Under the pieces are notes generated by a model. It ran no database searches, was not told the origin of the DNA, and worked only from the letters and a program-made list of their open reading frames with translations. A stretch of DNA of 64,000 nt from Cyclobacteriaceae bacterium (GTDB taxonomy: Bacteria; Bacteroidota; Bacteroidia; Cytophagales; Cyclobacteriaceae): positions 1 through 64,000 of the forward strand of contig JALONI010000002.1 in the NCBI GenBank assembly GCA_025455015.1, read 5' to 3'. Made by a program: the position numbers and the translations under genes. Position 1 is the first letter of the stretch; each line of letters begins with the position of its first letter. Shown piece after piece: positions 42,677 through 53,074 of this stretch.

Positions 42677-43792
42677 TTACCGGATGCGTATCAGTGTTTC
42701 AATTTCGTCTACAATGGCTTGGGTGGCCTGCGGCTTTCCCAGCTTGCCGATGTTCTCGCCCAGGTGCTGGCACGCCACCCGATCGTACAACAGCGTGAGG
42801 GCTTCGTGTACCAACCGGCCACGGGCCTCCGCATCGGGCACCACGCGGGCAGCGTTCTCGTGGGCCAAGGCCATCGCGTTTTTGGTTTGATGATCTTCCG
42901 CCACGTTGGGCGAAGGCACCAGAATGGCGGGCTTGGCCGCCACGCATAACTCAGAAATAGACAAGGCTCCCGCACGCGATATCACCACATCGGCTGCGGC
43001 ATACGCCAAATCCATCTGCTTCAAAAAATCATGGATCCGCACCTGCCGTAAGTCTTTGTCTTTCACCTGCGCCTTCACGCTCTCAAAATACGTTTTACCG
43101 GTTTGCCAGATGACCTGAACGTTGGCATCGATGAGTTTGTCGAGGCCTTGCGCCAGACTTTCATTGATGGTGCGCGCGCCCAAACTGCCACCCAATACCA
43201 GCAGCGTATGTTTCCCTTCCGAAAATCCAAATTGCCCGAGTGCTTTGCCGCGCTTCTCAGCCAAGTGGTCAATGTCTTTTCGCACGGGGTTGCCGGTAAC
43301 CACGATTTTGTCTTTTGGGAAATACTTTTCCATCCCCTGATACGCCACGCAAATGCGCGAAGCCTTCGCGGCCACTCGCTTGTTGGTAAGGCCGGCATAC
43401 GAGTTTTGCTCCTGTATCAGGGTGGCGATTCCTGCGGCATTGGCCGCCAACATCATCGGCCCGCTGGCATAGCCGCCCGTACCGATGACGACATGGGGTT
43501 TGAACTGACGTACAATTCTACGGGCCGCCAAATAACTGGACACTAACTTAACGGGAAACAGGAGATTTGACCACGTGAGCTTTCGCTGAAGGCCACTGAT
43601 CCAAAGACCAATAATACGATAGCCTGCTTCCGGCACGCGTGTCATTTCCATGCGGCCCTGGGCTCCTACAAACAGAATCTCTGACTGTGGGTGACGCTCT
43701 TTGAACGCATTGGCGATAGCCACGGCAGGAAAAATATGCCCGCCCGTGCCGCCACCGCTGATGATCAAACGATATGATTGAGGCGCGGTCAC
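42677..43792 (-). CDS. murG: UDP-N-acetylglucosamine transferase, lipid II synthesis
   Basis: The 371-residue GT-B glycosyltransferase adds GlcNAc to lipid I at the inner face of the membrane. It has the first glycine-rich loop ISGGGTGGHIFPAVAIA, the second GTGGYASGPMMLAA, and the UDP-GlcNAc site ISRAGALSISELCVAAKPAILVPSP. Its ATG overlaps the ftsW stop by 4 bp. Confidence 0.97.
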   Translation of the reverse strand: MTAPQSYRLIISGGGTGGHIFPAVAIANAFKERHPQSEILFVGAQGRMEMTRVPEAGYRIIGLWISGLQRKLTWSNLLFPVKLVSSYLAARRIVRQFKPHVVIGTGGYASGPMMLAANAAGIATLIQEQNSYAGLTNKRVAAKASRICVAYQGMEKYFPKDKIVVTGNPVRKDIDHLAEKRGKALGQFGFSEGKHTLLVLGGSLGARTINESLAQGLDKLIDANVQVIWQTGKTYFESVKAQVKDKDLRQVRIHDFLKQMDLAYAAADVVISRAGALSISELCVAAKPAILVPSPNVAEDHQTKNAMALAHENAARVVPDAEARGRLVHEALTLLYDRVACQHLGENIGKLGKPQATQAIVDEIETLIRIR

Positions 43793-44961
43793 GCTGCTTT
43801 GGCCGTTACGGTTTTTTGTTCTTTCAATTCGCTGGCTTGCTGATCCCAGGCCTGATCACGCTCTCCGCGACTGACGCTTAGGATGATCCCCACCGAGAGG
43901 CCGGTGAATACCATAGCCGTACCCCCCATGCTGATCAGCGGCAATGGCTGCCCCGTGATGGGCCCCAGCCCTACTACCACCCCCATGTTTACCATGGCTT
44001 GGCAAACCAAATCAAAGCTAAGCCCGGCCGATAGCAATCCGCCAAAGGCACGCTCGCTGTTATAGGCCGCCTTCATTCCCCGATGCAACAGAATCAAATA
44101 CAAGATCAACACCACCACGCCTCCAATAAGGCCATATTCCTCGATGACGATGGCATAGATGAAATCGGAATAAGGATGGGGAAGGATGTTTCGCTGCTCA
44201 CTGTTGCCCGGGCCCTTGCCCAATAAGCCTCCCGTGGAAACGGCAATCAGCCCATGCTGTGCCTGAAACGAATGCTTGCCGCTGACAAACGCTTCCCAGC
44301 GGCTCTTCACGGTTTCCCAGCGATTGCCAAAGTGAACAGCCGCAGCACCGGCCAACGCTCCCACCAACACCAACATGGCCAAATACTTGAGCGGCACACG
44401 GCCGATAAACATGATGAGCATGCAGGTGGCGAACAACAGGATGGCGGTGGATACGTTGGACAGGCCGATGAGGGCACAAATAACACCGCACCAGATGAGC
44501 ATGGGTATCAATGACTCTTTGATGTCATCAATGTTCTGTTGTTTCTTCGAAAGCATGCTGGCGAGGTTGATGATGAGCGCCAAGCTCGCGAAGTCAGAAG
44601 GTTGAAAGGAGGTGTTGATGAGGGGCAGTGTAATCCATCGGGAAGCATCGTTGATCGTGTCACCAAACTTGAAGGTGTAAAGCAACAGCGGCACGCTGAC
44701 CCAAAGGGCAAGCCGCGACAGTTTGGAGTAGTAGCGATAGTCGATCTTATGGGCTACCCACATGGCGCCCAACCCCAACAGGATCATGCCCGTGTGTTTG
44801 AACAAATACGACTCAGGGCTGGTTGTGCGTTTAAATGCCAACGTGCCAATGGAGCTGTACACGACCAGTATGCTCACCATAGAAAGGGCAAAGACAACGG
44901 CCCAAATGACCGGGTCGCCCTGTAGATGCTTGTCAGCCCATGACTTGATTTTTGCGATCAT
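43789..44961 (-). CDS. ftsW: Septal SEDS glycosyltransferase FtsW
   Basis: The 390-residue SEDS protein has about ten TM helices and polymerises lipid II together with its class B penicillin-binding partner, encoded in the same cluster. Family marks include IDYRYYSKLSRLALWV, LPLINTSFQPSDFASLALII (with the conserved PSD) and NILPHPYSDFIYAIVIEEYGLIGG before the final VGLGPITGQPLPLISMGGTAM. It overlaps both murD and murG by 4 bp. Confidence 0.95.
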   Translation of the reverse strand: MIAKIKSWADKHLQGDPVIWAVVFALSMVSILVVYSSIGTLAFKRTTSPESYLFKHTGMILLGLGAMWVAHKIDYRYYSKLSRLALWVSVPLLLYTFKFGDTINDASRWITLPLINTSFQPSDFASLALIINLASMLSKKQQNIDDIKESLIPMLIWCGVICALIGLSNVSTAILLFATCMLIMFIGRVPLKYLAMLVLVGALAGAAAVHFGNRWETVKSRWEAFVSGKHSFQAQHGLIAVSTGGLLGKGPGNSEQRNILPHPYSDFIYAIVIEEYGLIGGVVVLILYLILLHRGMKAAYNSERAFGGLLSAGLSFDLVCQAMVNMGVVVGLGPITGQPLPLISMGGTAMVFTGLSVGIILSVSRGERDQAWDQQASELKEQKTVTAKAA

Positions 44962-46319
44962 GCTGTGGTCTTTTCCGTTTCTTGTTTGAGTGCCTGCACG
45001 GCTTCGCGAAATTGCGTACCGCGGTCTTCGTAGTTTTTGAATAAGTCAAAACTGGCACACGCGGGTGACAGCAGGGCGACATCGCCCGCCCGTCCTTCGC
45101 GCAGCGCCAGCCACACCGCCTCTTTCACCGAGTGTGTCTCGTGCACCACCGGCACCAGGTCGAGGAAAAAATCGCGAAGCTTGGTATTATCCGCTCCCAA
45201 GCAGATCAGGGCCTTCACTTTCTTGCGTACTGCTTCCTGAAGCAACGAGTAATCATTGCCTTTGTCAATGCCACCGGCAATCCAAATCAACGGCTGCTCG
45301 TAACTGCCCAGCGCGTATACCACCGAGTCAACGTTGGTGGCCTTGCTGTCATTGACAAACTCCACACCTTTGACGGTGGCCACCGACTCGAGGCGGTGTG
45401 GGGCATTCTTAAATGTTTTCAAGGCCTGCCGGATGACCTTTTCGGACACGCCCGCGTGCAGTGCAGCCGAGACAGCCGACATCGTATTGATCAAATTATG
45501 CGGGCCCTTGAGTGTGGTTTCGCGCTGGTCAATTGAAAAAGGCTGGCTGCCGCTGCGAAAGAACATGGTGGTGCCGTGGGCATGGGCCGTTGCCTTCGAA
45601 TCGATCAGCGATACCGTGGTTTTGCCAGCCGCAATGGATCGGGTTTTTACCTCGTGGGAGGTGATGGCGTCATCCTGGTAAAAAATGAAATGATCCGCGG
45701 GCGTCATGTTGCGCACCAATTGAAACTTGGAGGCCACGTAGTTCTCCATCCGGTACTCATAGCGATCCAGGTGATCGGGTGTGATGTTCAGCAGAATGCC
45801 GATGAAGGGATGAAATGCCTGGGTGCCATCCAACTGAAAACTGCTGATCTCCACCACGTACCAATCGTGTTTTTCGAAGGCCACTTTACGGGCCAGGCTC
45901 TCGCCTACGTTGCCGGCCAACGCCACCCGGTAGCCGGCCGATTTCAGGAGGTGGTGCGTGAGCAATGTGGTAGTGGTTTTACCGTTGGTGCCGGTAATGG
46001 CGATCACGTTGCCCGTCAGATACCGAAAAGCAAACTCCAGTTCGTCAATCATTTCGATTCCCCTGGCTTTTGCCTTCTGGATAACCTCTGCCTTCCCGGG
46101 GATGCCGGGGCTTTTGATGATCAACTCGGACTGCAAAATACGATCCAGCGAATGCGCGCCTTCCTCAAAGGCAAGGGACTCGCGCACCAGCTCGGCTTTG
46201 TATTTTTCTTTGATCAGCCCTTGGTCCGACACAAACACATCCCAGCCATGGGCTTTCGCCAACAAGGCTGCGCCTGTTCCGCTCTCGCCTGCCCCCAATA
46301 TGGTTATCGTCTTGCTCAT
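44958..46319 (-). CDS. murD: UDP-N-acetylmuramoyl-L-alanine-D-glutamate ligase
   Basis: The 453-residue enzyme adds D-Glu, the product of MurI, to UDP-MurNAc-L-Ala. The N-terminal [21 protein letters not shown] binds the UDP moiety, the P-loop is [13 protein letters not shown], and the C-terminal [17 protein letters not shown] carries the MurD pattern. I chose the ATG at 46319, which overlaps the mraY stop by 4 bp; the longer in-frame extension to 46670 lies inside mraY and is not family-like. Confidence 0.96.
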   Translation of the reverse strand: MSKTITILGAGESGTGAALLAKAHGWDVFVSDQGLIKEKYKAELVRESLAFEEGAHSLDRILQSELIIKSPGIPGKAEVIQKAKARGIEMIDELEFAFRYLTGNVIAITGTNGKTTTTLLTHHLLKSAGYRVALAGNVGESLARKVAFEKHDWYVVEISSFQLDGTQAFHPFIGILLNITPDHLDRYEYRMENYVASKFQLVRNMTPADHFIFYQDDAITSHEVKTRSIAAGKTTVSLIDSKATAHAHGTTMFFRSGSQPFSIDQRETTLKGPHNLINTMSAVSAALHAGVSEKVIRQALKTFKNAPHRLESVATVKGVEFVNDSKATNVDSVVYALGSYEQPLIWIAGGIDKGNDYSLLQEAVRKKVKALICLGADNTKLRDFFLDLVPVVHETHSVKEAVWLALREGRAGDVALLSPACASFDLFKNYEDRGTQFREAVQALKQETEKTTA

Positions 46320-47524
46320 CGCAGCTTCAGGGTAGCCAAACTTAAAATCGCCAAAAGAATCCCGACAATCCAAAACCGTGTCACGATCTTGGCTTCGTGA
46401 ATGTTTTTCTTTTGATAGTGGTGATGCAAAGGCGACATCAAAAATATCCTGCGGCCCTCGCCATATTTTTTCTTGGTGTACTTGAAATACGATACTTGCA
46501 CAATCACGGACAGGTTCTCGATGAGGAAAATGCCGCACAACAGCGGAATCATCAATTCCTTTCGGACTGCCAGGGCCAGTACTGCAATGATACCCCCCAA
46601 GGATAGCGAACCGGTATCGCCCATAAATACCTGTGCGGGGTAAGCATTGTACCACAAGAAGCCCAAACACGCCCCCACAAAGGCGGTGCAGAAGATCACC
46701 AACTCACTCAGGTTGGGTATGTACATGATATTGAGGTAATCGCTAAAGTCAACCCGGCCGGACAGGTAAGCAAAAATGGCCAACGTAAGGCCAATGATGG
46801 CCGATGTGCCCGCGGCCAGTCCATCGATTCCATCCGTAATATTGGCTCCGTTTGAAACAGCGGTGATGATTACAATCACAAAAAGCGTGTACACAATCCA
46901 CGTGTAGTTGCGGTCTAAAAACGGCCATAAGGCACTGTAGTCAAACTCGTTATTTTTGAAAAAGGGCACCGTGGTTTTGGTGGAGTGAACATCCTCGTAT
47001 TGGGCCACGGCCACCGTGCCGTTATCCGTGGCAATGGCCTTGGGTTGACGCACGACCACATGGTCGTTAAACGACAGGGTCAGCCCCACGATCAGCCCGA
47101 TGGTGACCTGCCCGATAATCTTGAATCGCCCGGCAAGGCCTTCTTTGTTTTTCCGAAACACTTTGATGTAGTCATCCAAGAAACCCACCAACCCCAGCCA
47201 TAGCGTGGTGACCACCAGCAGCAGCACATAAACGTTGTCGACCCGTGCAAAAAGTAAGGTCGGAATTAAAATGGCTGCGATGATAATCAGGCCGCCCATG
47301 GTGGGTGTTCCTTTCTTTTGGATTTGCCCCTCCAGCCCCAAATCGCGGATGTCTTCGCCCACCTGCTTTTTGCGCAAAAAGTTGATCAGGTTTTTTCCGA
47401 ACGTGATCGTGATAATGAGCGAAAACAGCGCGGCCATACCCGCCCGGAACGAGATGTATTGAAACAATCCGGCCCCGGGAAAGTCAAAGTTCTGTTCGAT
47501 ATAGTCGAATAAATAGTACAGCAT
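46316..47524 (-). CDS. mraY: Phospho-N-acetylmuramoyl-pentapeptide transferase
   Basis: The 402-residue integral membrane enzyme makes lipid I. About ten TM helices are visible with the motifs [30 protein letters not shown] (the Mg-binding Asp pair) and [20 protein letters not shown]; near the end [12 protein letters not shown] is the conserved His-rich loop. It is slightly longer than E. coli MraY (360), with a hydrophilic insert of about 40 residues at 165-205. The ATG at 47524 is preferred to an upstream TTG at 47542 that would overlap murE. Confidence 0.95.
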   Translation of the reverse strand: MLYYLFDYIEQNFDFPGAGLFQYISFRAGMAALFSLIITITFGKNLINFLRKKQVGEDIRDLGLEGQIQKKGTPTMGGLIIIAAILIPTLLFARVDNVYVLLLVVTTLWLGLVGFLDDYIKVFRKNKEGLAGRFKIIGQVTIGLIVGLTLSFNDHVVVRQPKAIATDNGTVAVAQYEDVHSTKTTVPFFKNNEFDYSALWPFLDRNYTWIVYTLFVIVIITAVSNGANITDGIDGLAAGTSAIIGLTLAIFAYLSGRVDFSDYLNIMYIPNLSELVIFCTAFVGACLGFLWYNAYPAQVFMGDTGSLSLGGIIAVLALAVRKELMIPLLCGIFLIENLSVIVQVSYFKYTKKKYGEGRRIFLMSPLHHHYQKKNIHEAKIVTRFWIVGILLAILSLATLKLR

Positions 47525-47531
47525 CAATCCA

Positions 47532-48998
47532 TCAGTTGGCAAACATTTTCATCATTCGCTCCAGCACTTCATGGTCATCAAAAGGGTGTTTCACGCCTTT
47601 TATTTCCTGATAGGTTTCATGTCCTTTGCCCGCCACCAAGATGATGTCTTTGTCTTTGGCCAACATGCACGCGGTTTTGATGGCCTCTTCGCGGTCTACC
47701 ATCACTAATGTTTTGCGGGCATCCGAAGGGCTCACCCCGGTTTGCATGTCTTTGATGATCTGTACCGGGTCTTCATCGCGCGGATTGTCCGAAGTGAAAA
47801 TCACTTTAGTGGAGTACTTGCAGGCAATGGCAGCCATCAACGGGCGCTTGGTCTTGTCGCGATTGCCTCCGCAGCCAACCACCGAGATGACTTGCTCGCT
47901 TCCGGTGCGGAAGTGCTCGATTGTTTCCAGCACGTTCTTGAGTGCATCGGGCGTATGGGCATAGTCAACAATGGCGGTAAAACGCGAACCCGGCAAAACG
48001 AGCTCAAACCTGCCAGACGCACCCGTGAGTGAAGATAATTTCAACAAGACTGTCTCGGGGTCTTCGCCCAACAAACAGGCAGCTCCGTATACCGCCAGCA
48101 AGTTGTACGCATTGAAGTCACCGATCAATTTAAACCACACGGGCCGGTCGGCAATTTCCAGTTCCAATCCCTCAATGGAATTGGTGATGATTTTGCCTTT
48201 GAAGTCCGCCACCTTCTTCAATCCATAGGTCAGCTTTTGGGCTTTGGTGTTTTGAAGCATCACCATGCCGCGCTTGTCGTCCACATTTACCAGGGCAAAC
48301 GCCTCGGGCGACAATCCGTCAAAAAATCCTTTCTTGGCCCGGATGTAGCTTTCAAACGTGCGGTGATAGTCCAGGTGATCGTGGGTGATGTTGGTAAACA
48401 AGGCACCCGCAAACTGCAGTCCTTCTATTCTGCCCTGGTCAACTGCATGTGAGCTTACTTCCATAAAGCAATGCGTGCATCCCGCCTTCACCATCTCAAC
48501 CAGCAATTCGTTGATCCGAAGTGGATCAGGGGTGGTGTGCGTGGCCGCGATTTCCTTGTCCACAATTTTATTCACAACTGTGGATAACATGCCACAGGTG
48601 AAGCCCATGGCGGTGTACAGCTTGAAGAGCAGTGTAGTCACGGTGGTTTTGCCGTTGGTGCCCGTGACCCCTACCAACTTCAGGCGTGCCGATGGATTAC
48701 CATAAAAGTTACCGGCCATAACACCCAGCGCGTGGGCACTATTCTTCACCGTAACATAGGTGACCTTTTCGGTCAGCAGTTCGGGCATCTTCTCGCACAC
48801 CACCACGGAGGCGCCTGACGACACCGCTTTGCCGATAAAGTCATGGCCGTCACTCTGTGTGCCTTTGATGGCTACAAACAACGCACCGGGTGTTACGTGG
48901 CGCGAGTCAAATTGAACGGAAGTGACTTCGCTGGCCATGTCGCCCGAGGTGGACGTGATGTGAACTCTATATAATATGTCGCGCAGCGTGGCCATCAA
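47532..48998 (-). CDS. murE: UDP-MurNAc-tripeptide synthetase, diaminopimelate-adding
   Basis: The 488-residue ligase adds the third residue to the stem peptide. The P-loop is [14 protein letters not shown] and the substrate-specifying motif reads [14 protein letters not shown] is the form that selects meso-diaminopimelate, in line with a Gram-negative wall. [12 protein letters not shown] holds other conserved residues. It overlaps the penicillin-binding protein gene by 4 bp. Confidence 0.96.
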   Translation of the reverse strand: MMATLRDILYRVHITSTSGDMASEVTSVQFDSRHVTPGALFVAIKGTQSDGHDFIGKAVSSGASVVVCEKMPELLTEKVTYVTVKNSAHALGVMAGNFYGNPSARLKLVGVTGTNGKTTVTTLLFKLYTAMGFTCGMLSTVVNKIVDKEIAATHTTPDPLRINELLVEMVKAGCTHCFMEVSSHAVDQGRIEGLQFAGALFTNITHDHLDYHRTFESYIRAKKGFFDGLSPEAFALVNVDDKRGMVMLQNTKAQKLTYGLKKVADFKGKIITNSIEGLELEIADRPVWFKLIGDFNAYNLLAVYGAACLLGEDPETVLLKLSSLTGASGRFELVLPGSRFTAIVDYAHTPDALKNVLETIEHFRTGSEQVISVVGCGGNRDKTKRPLMAAIACKYSTKVIFTSDNPRDEDPVQIIKDMQTGVSPSDARKTLVMVDREEAIKTACMLAKDKDIILVAGKGHETYQEIKGVKHPFDDHEVLERMMKMFAN

Positions 48999-51085
48999 CT
49001 TAGTTTCACGTAAATGGTACTTCCTTTTGAAAAACGGGTGCCGGGCGTCAGCGACTGCTCCGCCACCCGGCCCTTGCCTTGGTATACGACCCGCAAGCCG
49101 GCCTTCTCCAGCAAATACAGCGCATCGCGAAAGGTCATGCCGTTTACATCGGGCACCAGCCCGCGAATGATTTCATTCTTCTTCCATGTTACCGCATTGC
49201 CTGTTTTCACCGCGCGCACCCACTCCTCCTCGGTAGTGGAATGCGTGGACACCCCCAACTCATTGGTGAGCAGGGTCAGTTCATCTTGCTTGCCTGCACG
49301 GATGGTCGGAAACACGCCAGACTCCAGCACCGTCTTCTTCTCCATGGCGGTGTGTAGTTGCAAGTCGCGCGCGTAAATGTTATCGGCAATTTCTTTGAAT
49401 ACCGGCCCGGCCACATTGTTGCCGTATTGCTGCCAACCTTTGGGATTTTTCACCACCACGATGGCACTGTACTTGGGCGCGTGTGCGGGAAAGTAGCCCA
49501 CAAACGAAGTGATGTATTTCTTGGTGTAGCGCCCGTCTTCCAGTATTTGGGCCGTACCCGTTTTGCCGGCAATGCGGTAATGCGCATCCTTCAGGTTCTT
49601 GGCCGTCCCATGGTCAACCACCCCTTCCAACAGCAGGCGCAATTTGTTGAGTGTTTTGGTTGAGCAGATTCTGCCATTGATCGTCTCGGTCTCAAAAGTC
49701 TGCACCGGCTTGTCGGCCTTCATGATGGACGTGACAAAAATGGGCTTGATCATTTCACCTCCATTGGCCACCGCATTGTAGAGTGTAAGCGTGTGCAAGG
49801 GTGACATCTCCAGACCGTAGCCGTATGACATCCACGGAAGTGAAATACCACTCCAGGACTTCTCGCCCGGGCGGGGGATTTTGGGGAATACCTCGCCTGT
49901 GATTTGTAAACCCAGGGGCTTGGTCAGCTTTAACCGGTCCAGGTGGTTCATGAACTTGTCTGGTTTCAAGCCAAAGTGCTTATCCACCAACTTGGCCATG
50001 GCCACGTTGGAAGACAATTCAAATGACTGCTGGATGGTGACCGTACCAAAGCCGCCCTCGTGGTGATCTTTTACTTTGCGATTGTAGAAGGTGTACTCCC
50101 CGTTGCCGGTCTTAATGCTGTCGCCCAACTCAATATTCGTATCCTCTAAAAGCGCCATGAGGGTGACCAACTTGAGCGTGGAGCCGGGTTCCATGGAGCC
50201 GCCCACGGCATGGTTAAATTTTTCGCTGTAGTTGCCTTTGCCATCGCGCGTCAGGTTGGAGATGGCTTTAACATGCCCGGTTTTTACTTCCATCACCACC
50301 ACGGTGCCCTCGTCTGCATCGTGCTGCTGCATGTGCCGATGAAGCGATGTCTCGGCCACGTCTTGCAGGTTAATGTCAATGGTGGTTTGAATGTCCATGC
50401 CGTTAACAGCCTTTATGCTGTTGGCATCGAAAACGGGTTTCCAGGTACCTCCGGCAATTTTTTGAAACAAGGCTTCTCCGTTCTGCCCACCCAGGGCCTC
50501 GTTAAAGCTGTACTCCAGCCCGGCTCCTTTTTCGTCTTCGTTGACAAAGCCTACCGTTCTGCGGCTCAGGTTTGAAAAGGGGCGGTAACGCACATCCATT
50601 TTTTCGAAGATGACACCTCCTTTGTAGCGGCCTTCGCGGAAGATAGGCCACGAAGACATCTCTTTTTTTGTTTGGTAGTTGATCTGTTTGCGGTTGATAA
50701 TCAGATACTGCTTGCCCGTGGCGCGGGCATCGATCAGCATTTCCTTATAGTCTTGCTTGGAGCGGTCTTGGTAATGGCGCGCGAGCATGAGCGCCAATGA
50801 ATCCACGCCTTTGTCAAAAACTTCCTTTTTGGGTAAGGTAGGGTCCATGGCCACTTTGTAAAACGGCAGCGAAGTGGCGAGCAAACTGCCATTGTCTGAA
50901 TAGATGTTGCCGCGGGTAGCCTTTACGGTCTTGAAATCAAACATGATTTCTTCGGCCATCTTTGCCCATTTGTCGCCCTCCACTACTTGCACATGCCCGA
51001 TTTTGGCAGCCACACAAATAGCGAACAGCACCACGCCCAAAAACGCGATGCGTACCCGAATCAGTATGGATTTTTTGATGTTCAT
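48995..51085 (-). CDS. ftsI: Septal penicillin-binding protein with PASTA domain (FtsI type)
   Basis: The 696-residue class B transpeptidase has a single TM helix (about residues 7-27), a dimerisation/pedestal region and a transpeptidase domain with the three active-site motifs: STLK near residue 302, SSN near 358 and KTGTAQ near 508. A single PASTA domain (VPDVNGMTFRDALYLLEKAGLRVVY) ends the protein. It pairs with FtsW for septal wall synthesis. I chose the ATG at 51085 (MNIKKSILIRVRI), as the upstream extension is Pro-rich and overlaps nothing conserved. It lies 28 bp after the ftsL-like gene. Confidence 0.95.
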   Translation of the reverse strand: MNIKKSILIRVRIAFLGVVLFAICVAAKIGHVQVVEGDKWAKMAEEIMFDFKTVKATRGNIYSDNGSLLATSLPFYKVAMDPTLPKKEVFDKGVDSLALMLARHYQDRSKQDYKEMLIDARATGKQYLIINRKQINYQTKKEMSSWPIFREGRYKGGVIFEKMDVRYRPFSNLSRRTVGFVNEDEKGAGLEYSFNEALGGQNGEALFQKIAGGTWKPVFDANSIKAVNGMDIQTTIDINLQDVAETSLHRHMQQHDADEGTVVVMEVKTGHVKAISNLTRDGKGNYSEKFNHAVGGSMEPGSTLKLVTLMALLEDTNIELGDSIKTGNGEYTFYNRKVKDHHEGGFGTVTIQQSFELSSNVAMAKLVDKHFGLKPDKFMNHLDRLKLTKPLGLQITGEVFPKIPRPGEKSWSGISLPWMSYGYGLEMSPLHTLTLYNAVANGGEMIKPIFVTSIMKADKPVQTFETETINGRICSTKTLNKLRLLLEGVVDHGTAKNLKDAHYRIAGKTGTAQILEDGRYTKKYITSFVGYFPAHAPKYSAIVVVKNPKGWQQYGNNVAGPVFKEIADNIYARDLQLHTAMEKKTVLESGVFPTIRAGKQDELTLLTNELGVSTHSTTEEEWVRAVKTGNAVTWKKNEIIRGLVPDVNGMTFRDALYLLEKAGLRVVYQGKGRVAEQSLTPGTRFSKGSTIYVKLS

Positions 51086-51113
51086 GGGGAAGGTATGCGG
51101 GGGTTGGGGGGGG

Positions 51114-51509
51114 TTAGTCTTCAACAACAATTTTATAGGGCGGCCGCAAACTTTCTTTGAGCCCCAATTCCTTTACGCGTCTGGCAACTTCACTTTGCTT
51201 GCTGGCAAACATCACATCCGCCTTGAGCGTGGTATAATCGGCCCGCAGGTCTTCCACTTCGCTTTGCGCGCGGTTGATGGCGCGCGTGGTGCGTTCGGCA
51301 TGGTGCGTGTTGCTGATGTACAGCAGACTCAGCACCAATACGAAAAGTATCTTGGGCAAGTACTGTACGGGAAATCCTTCCTCAAAATAGCTTTCCAGTT
51401 TCAGTCGTTTTTCCAACTGTGAGAACGCACTGGTGCCATTACCTTGCGTAGGCTTGATGCGCGCTTCGTTGCCGCGCTCGGGTTCAATTTTGAATTTATT
51501 GTCTGCCAT
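51114..51509 (-). CDS. ftsL: FtsL-like division protein
   Basis: The 131-residue bitopic protein has a charged N-terminal part of about 48 residues, a TM helix at about 51-65 (LPKILFVLVLSLLYI) and a periplasmic leucine-zipper-like coiled coil (RTTRAINRAQSEVEDLRADYTTLKADVMFASKQSEVARRV). Topology and position between rsmH and ftsI identify it as FtsL even though the sequence is poorly conserved. The start overlaps rsmH by 14 bp. Confidence 0.85.
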   Translation of the reverse strand: MADNKFKIEPERGNEARIKPTQGNGTSAFSQLEKRLKLESYFEEGFPVQYLPKILFVLVLSLLYISNTHHAERTTRAINRAQSEVEDLRADYTTLKADVMFASKQSEVARRVKELGLKESLRPPYKIVVED

Positions 51510-52449
51510 GATCTCTGTCCTTTTCGCGGGGCACTGTTTCCCCTATTTTTTCCGCCACCCGCAACTTGGCGCTGCGCGCGCGGCTATTCTGTTCTATTTC
51601 TTCTGCCGAGGCCTCAATCGGTTTCCGGTTGACCGCTTGCAGGGGCCTGAGCGGGTTTCCGAAAAAATCCTTATCCACTTCGCCAAACACTTTCCCGGTG
51701 TTGATGTAGTTTTTCACCATTCGGTCTTCCAGCGAGTGGTAGCTCATCACCACCAGGCGCCCCCCCGGCCGCAGCACTTCGCCACATTGGTGCAAAAAAT
51801 CTTCAAGTGCCTGCATCTCTTGGTTTACTTCGATGCGCAGCGCCTGAAACACCTGGGCGAAATATTTGTACTCCTTGCCACGAGGAGCTCTGGTCTGTAG
51901 CATGTCGATCAATTCGCTGCTGCGCGCAAAGGGGCGCGTAGCCCGATGCTGCACCAGGGCTTGTGCCACCGTTTTGGCGTTTTTGATTTCGCCATACATG
52001 CCCAACACCTTATGCAGTTCGCGTTCGTCATAGGTGTTGAGGATGTGCGCAGCCGTGATCGGGTTTTGCGCGCTCATGCGCATGTCTAACGGGCCGTCAA
52101 AGCGGGTGGAAAAACCGCGCGCGGGCGAATCGATCTGATGGGAGGAGATACCCAGGTCGGCCAGTATGCCGTGTACCTGTGTTACTCCGTTCAGCTTCAG
52201 GTATTTTTTCAAATACCGAAAGTTGGCCTGACAAAATGTAAAAGAACGACTCTGTATCAGTTCTGCCTGTTTCCGGGCGTCTTCATCCTGATCAAACGCG
52301 ATCAGCCGTCCGCCCTTCAACGACTCCAGTATCCCCAAACTGTGGCCCCCACCGCCAAAGGTGGCGTCCACGTAAATTCCCTCCTCCTGCACGCGCAGCC
52401 CATCTACGCACTCGCGAAGCATAACCGGTTTGTGATAGGGTGTGCTCAT
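51496..52449 (-). CDS. rsmH: 16S rRNA (cytosine-1402-N4)-methyltransferase
   Basis: The 317-residue SAM-dependent enzyme methylates C1402 of 16S rRNA. It begins YHKPVMLRECVDGL and shows the SAM site VDATFGGGGHSLGIL, then GILADLGISSHQID and the ARGFSTRFDGPLDMRM motif, and ends in PGGRLVVMSYHSLEDRMVKN. It lies 103 bp after mraZ, the longest gap within the cluster. Confidence 0.97.
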   Translation of the reverse strand: MSTPYHKPVMLRECVDGLRVQEEGIYVDATFGGGGHSLGILESLKGGRLIAFDQDEDARKQAELIQSRSFTFCQANFRYLKKYLKLNGVTQVHGILADLGISSHQIDSPARGFSTRFDGPLDMRMSAQNPITAAHILNTYDERELHKVLGMYGEIKNAKTVAQALVQHRATRPFARSSELIDMLQTRAPRGKEYKYFAQVFQALRIEVNQEMQALEDFLHQCGEVLRPGGRLVVMSYHSLEDRMVKNYINTGKVFGEVDKDFFGNPLRPLQAVNRKPIEASAEEIEQNSRARSAKLRVAEKIGETVPREKDRDHGRQ

Positions 52450-52552
52450 CGTTTGGTTTACGTACCGGCCGCGGCTTTGAAGCCGTTTGCCTTACCTACC
52501 GATGAAGCCGGATTTTCGCTCGCAAAAAAATCCCGCTCATCAACACCACCGG

Positions 52553-52996
52553 TCATTGCTCCAAATGCTTCTGCGCCAACTTTGACAACTCACTCGGGTC
52601 TTGGATCAGGTGCTTCTCGTAAGTGGTCGGGTTCCATATCTCCACTTTGTTGCCCATACCCACCAGCGTAGCGTCTTTGTCAATCTGCGCATACGTGAGC
52701 ATGTTTTTGGGGATGAGGAACCGGCCGTTCGCATCCAACTCTACCGTGACCACGCCCGACAAAAAATTGCGCTGCAGCGTACGGTACTCTTCGTTGAACT
52801 CATTCAGCCCGGAAATTTTTGAGAAGACCTTTTTGAACTCCACCAGCGGGTACACGATCAGGCACGGCTCGAACCCCCTGCGGATGATCAGCTCCTGACC
52901 CTCCCCTTCGGGAAGCTGGGATTTGATCCGCGCAGGCAGCACCATCCGCCCCTTGGCATCGAGTTTACATTCGTATTGACTGGTGAAGAAAGTCAT
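52553..52996 (-). CDS. mraZ: Transcriptional regulator MraZ
   Basis: The 147-residue protein consists of two AbrB-like repeats: YECKLDAKGRMVLPARIKSQL and TVELDANGRFLIPKNMLTYA each carry the DxxGR motif used for DNA binding. It forms a ring oligomer and represses the dcw operon in E. coli. Five candidate binding boxes overlap the promoter just upstream. I chose the ATG at 52996 (MTFFTSQYECKLDAKGR); the longer frame to 53047 would run into the palindrome and the predicted leader. Confidence 0.96.
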   Translation of the reverse strand: MTFFTSQYECKLDAKGRMVLPARIKSQLPEGEGQELIIRRGFEPCLIVYPLVEFKKVFSKISGLNEFNEEYRTLQRNFLSGVVTVELDANGRFLIPKNMLTYAQIDKDATLVGMGNKVEIWNPTTYEKHLIQDPSELSKLAQKHLEQ

Positions 52997-53014
52997 GACG
53001 TAGTGGTTGTCTTT

Positions 53015-53034
53015 CCTGCCTGCCGTCAGGCAGG
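53015..53034. repeat. REP-like palindrome in the mraZ leader
   Basis: CCTGCCTG and CAGGCAGG flank CCGT. The same core is at 7006-7038. It sits inside the predicted 45-nt mraZ leader, 18 nt from the start codon, so it would form an 8-bp hairpin in the mRNA. Confidence 0.75.
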
Positions 53035-53044
53035 TTCTCCAAAA

Positions 53045-53074
53045 CAAACGTAGGGAAATTTATCCCACTTTCAA
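53045..53074 (-). promoter_or_regulatory. Promoter of the dcw cluster (mraZ)
   Basis: On the minus strand TTG (53074-53072), a 19-bp spacer and TACGTTTG (53052-53045) match the Bacteroidota consensus in both boxes. The predicted start is near 53041, giving a 45-nt leader. Confidence 0.8.

Noticed and set aside
46320..46670. N-terminal extension of murD
   Set aside because: The extra 117 codons lie inside mraY, which is clearly coding in another frame; the proper Mur ligase N terminus begins at 46319.
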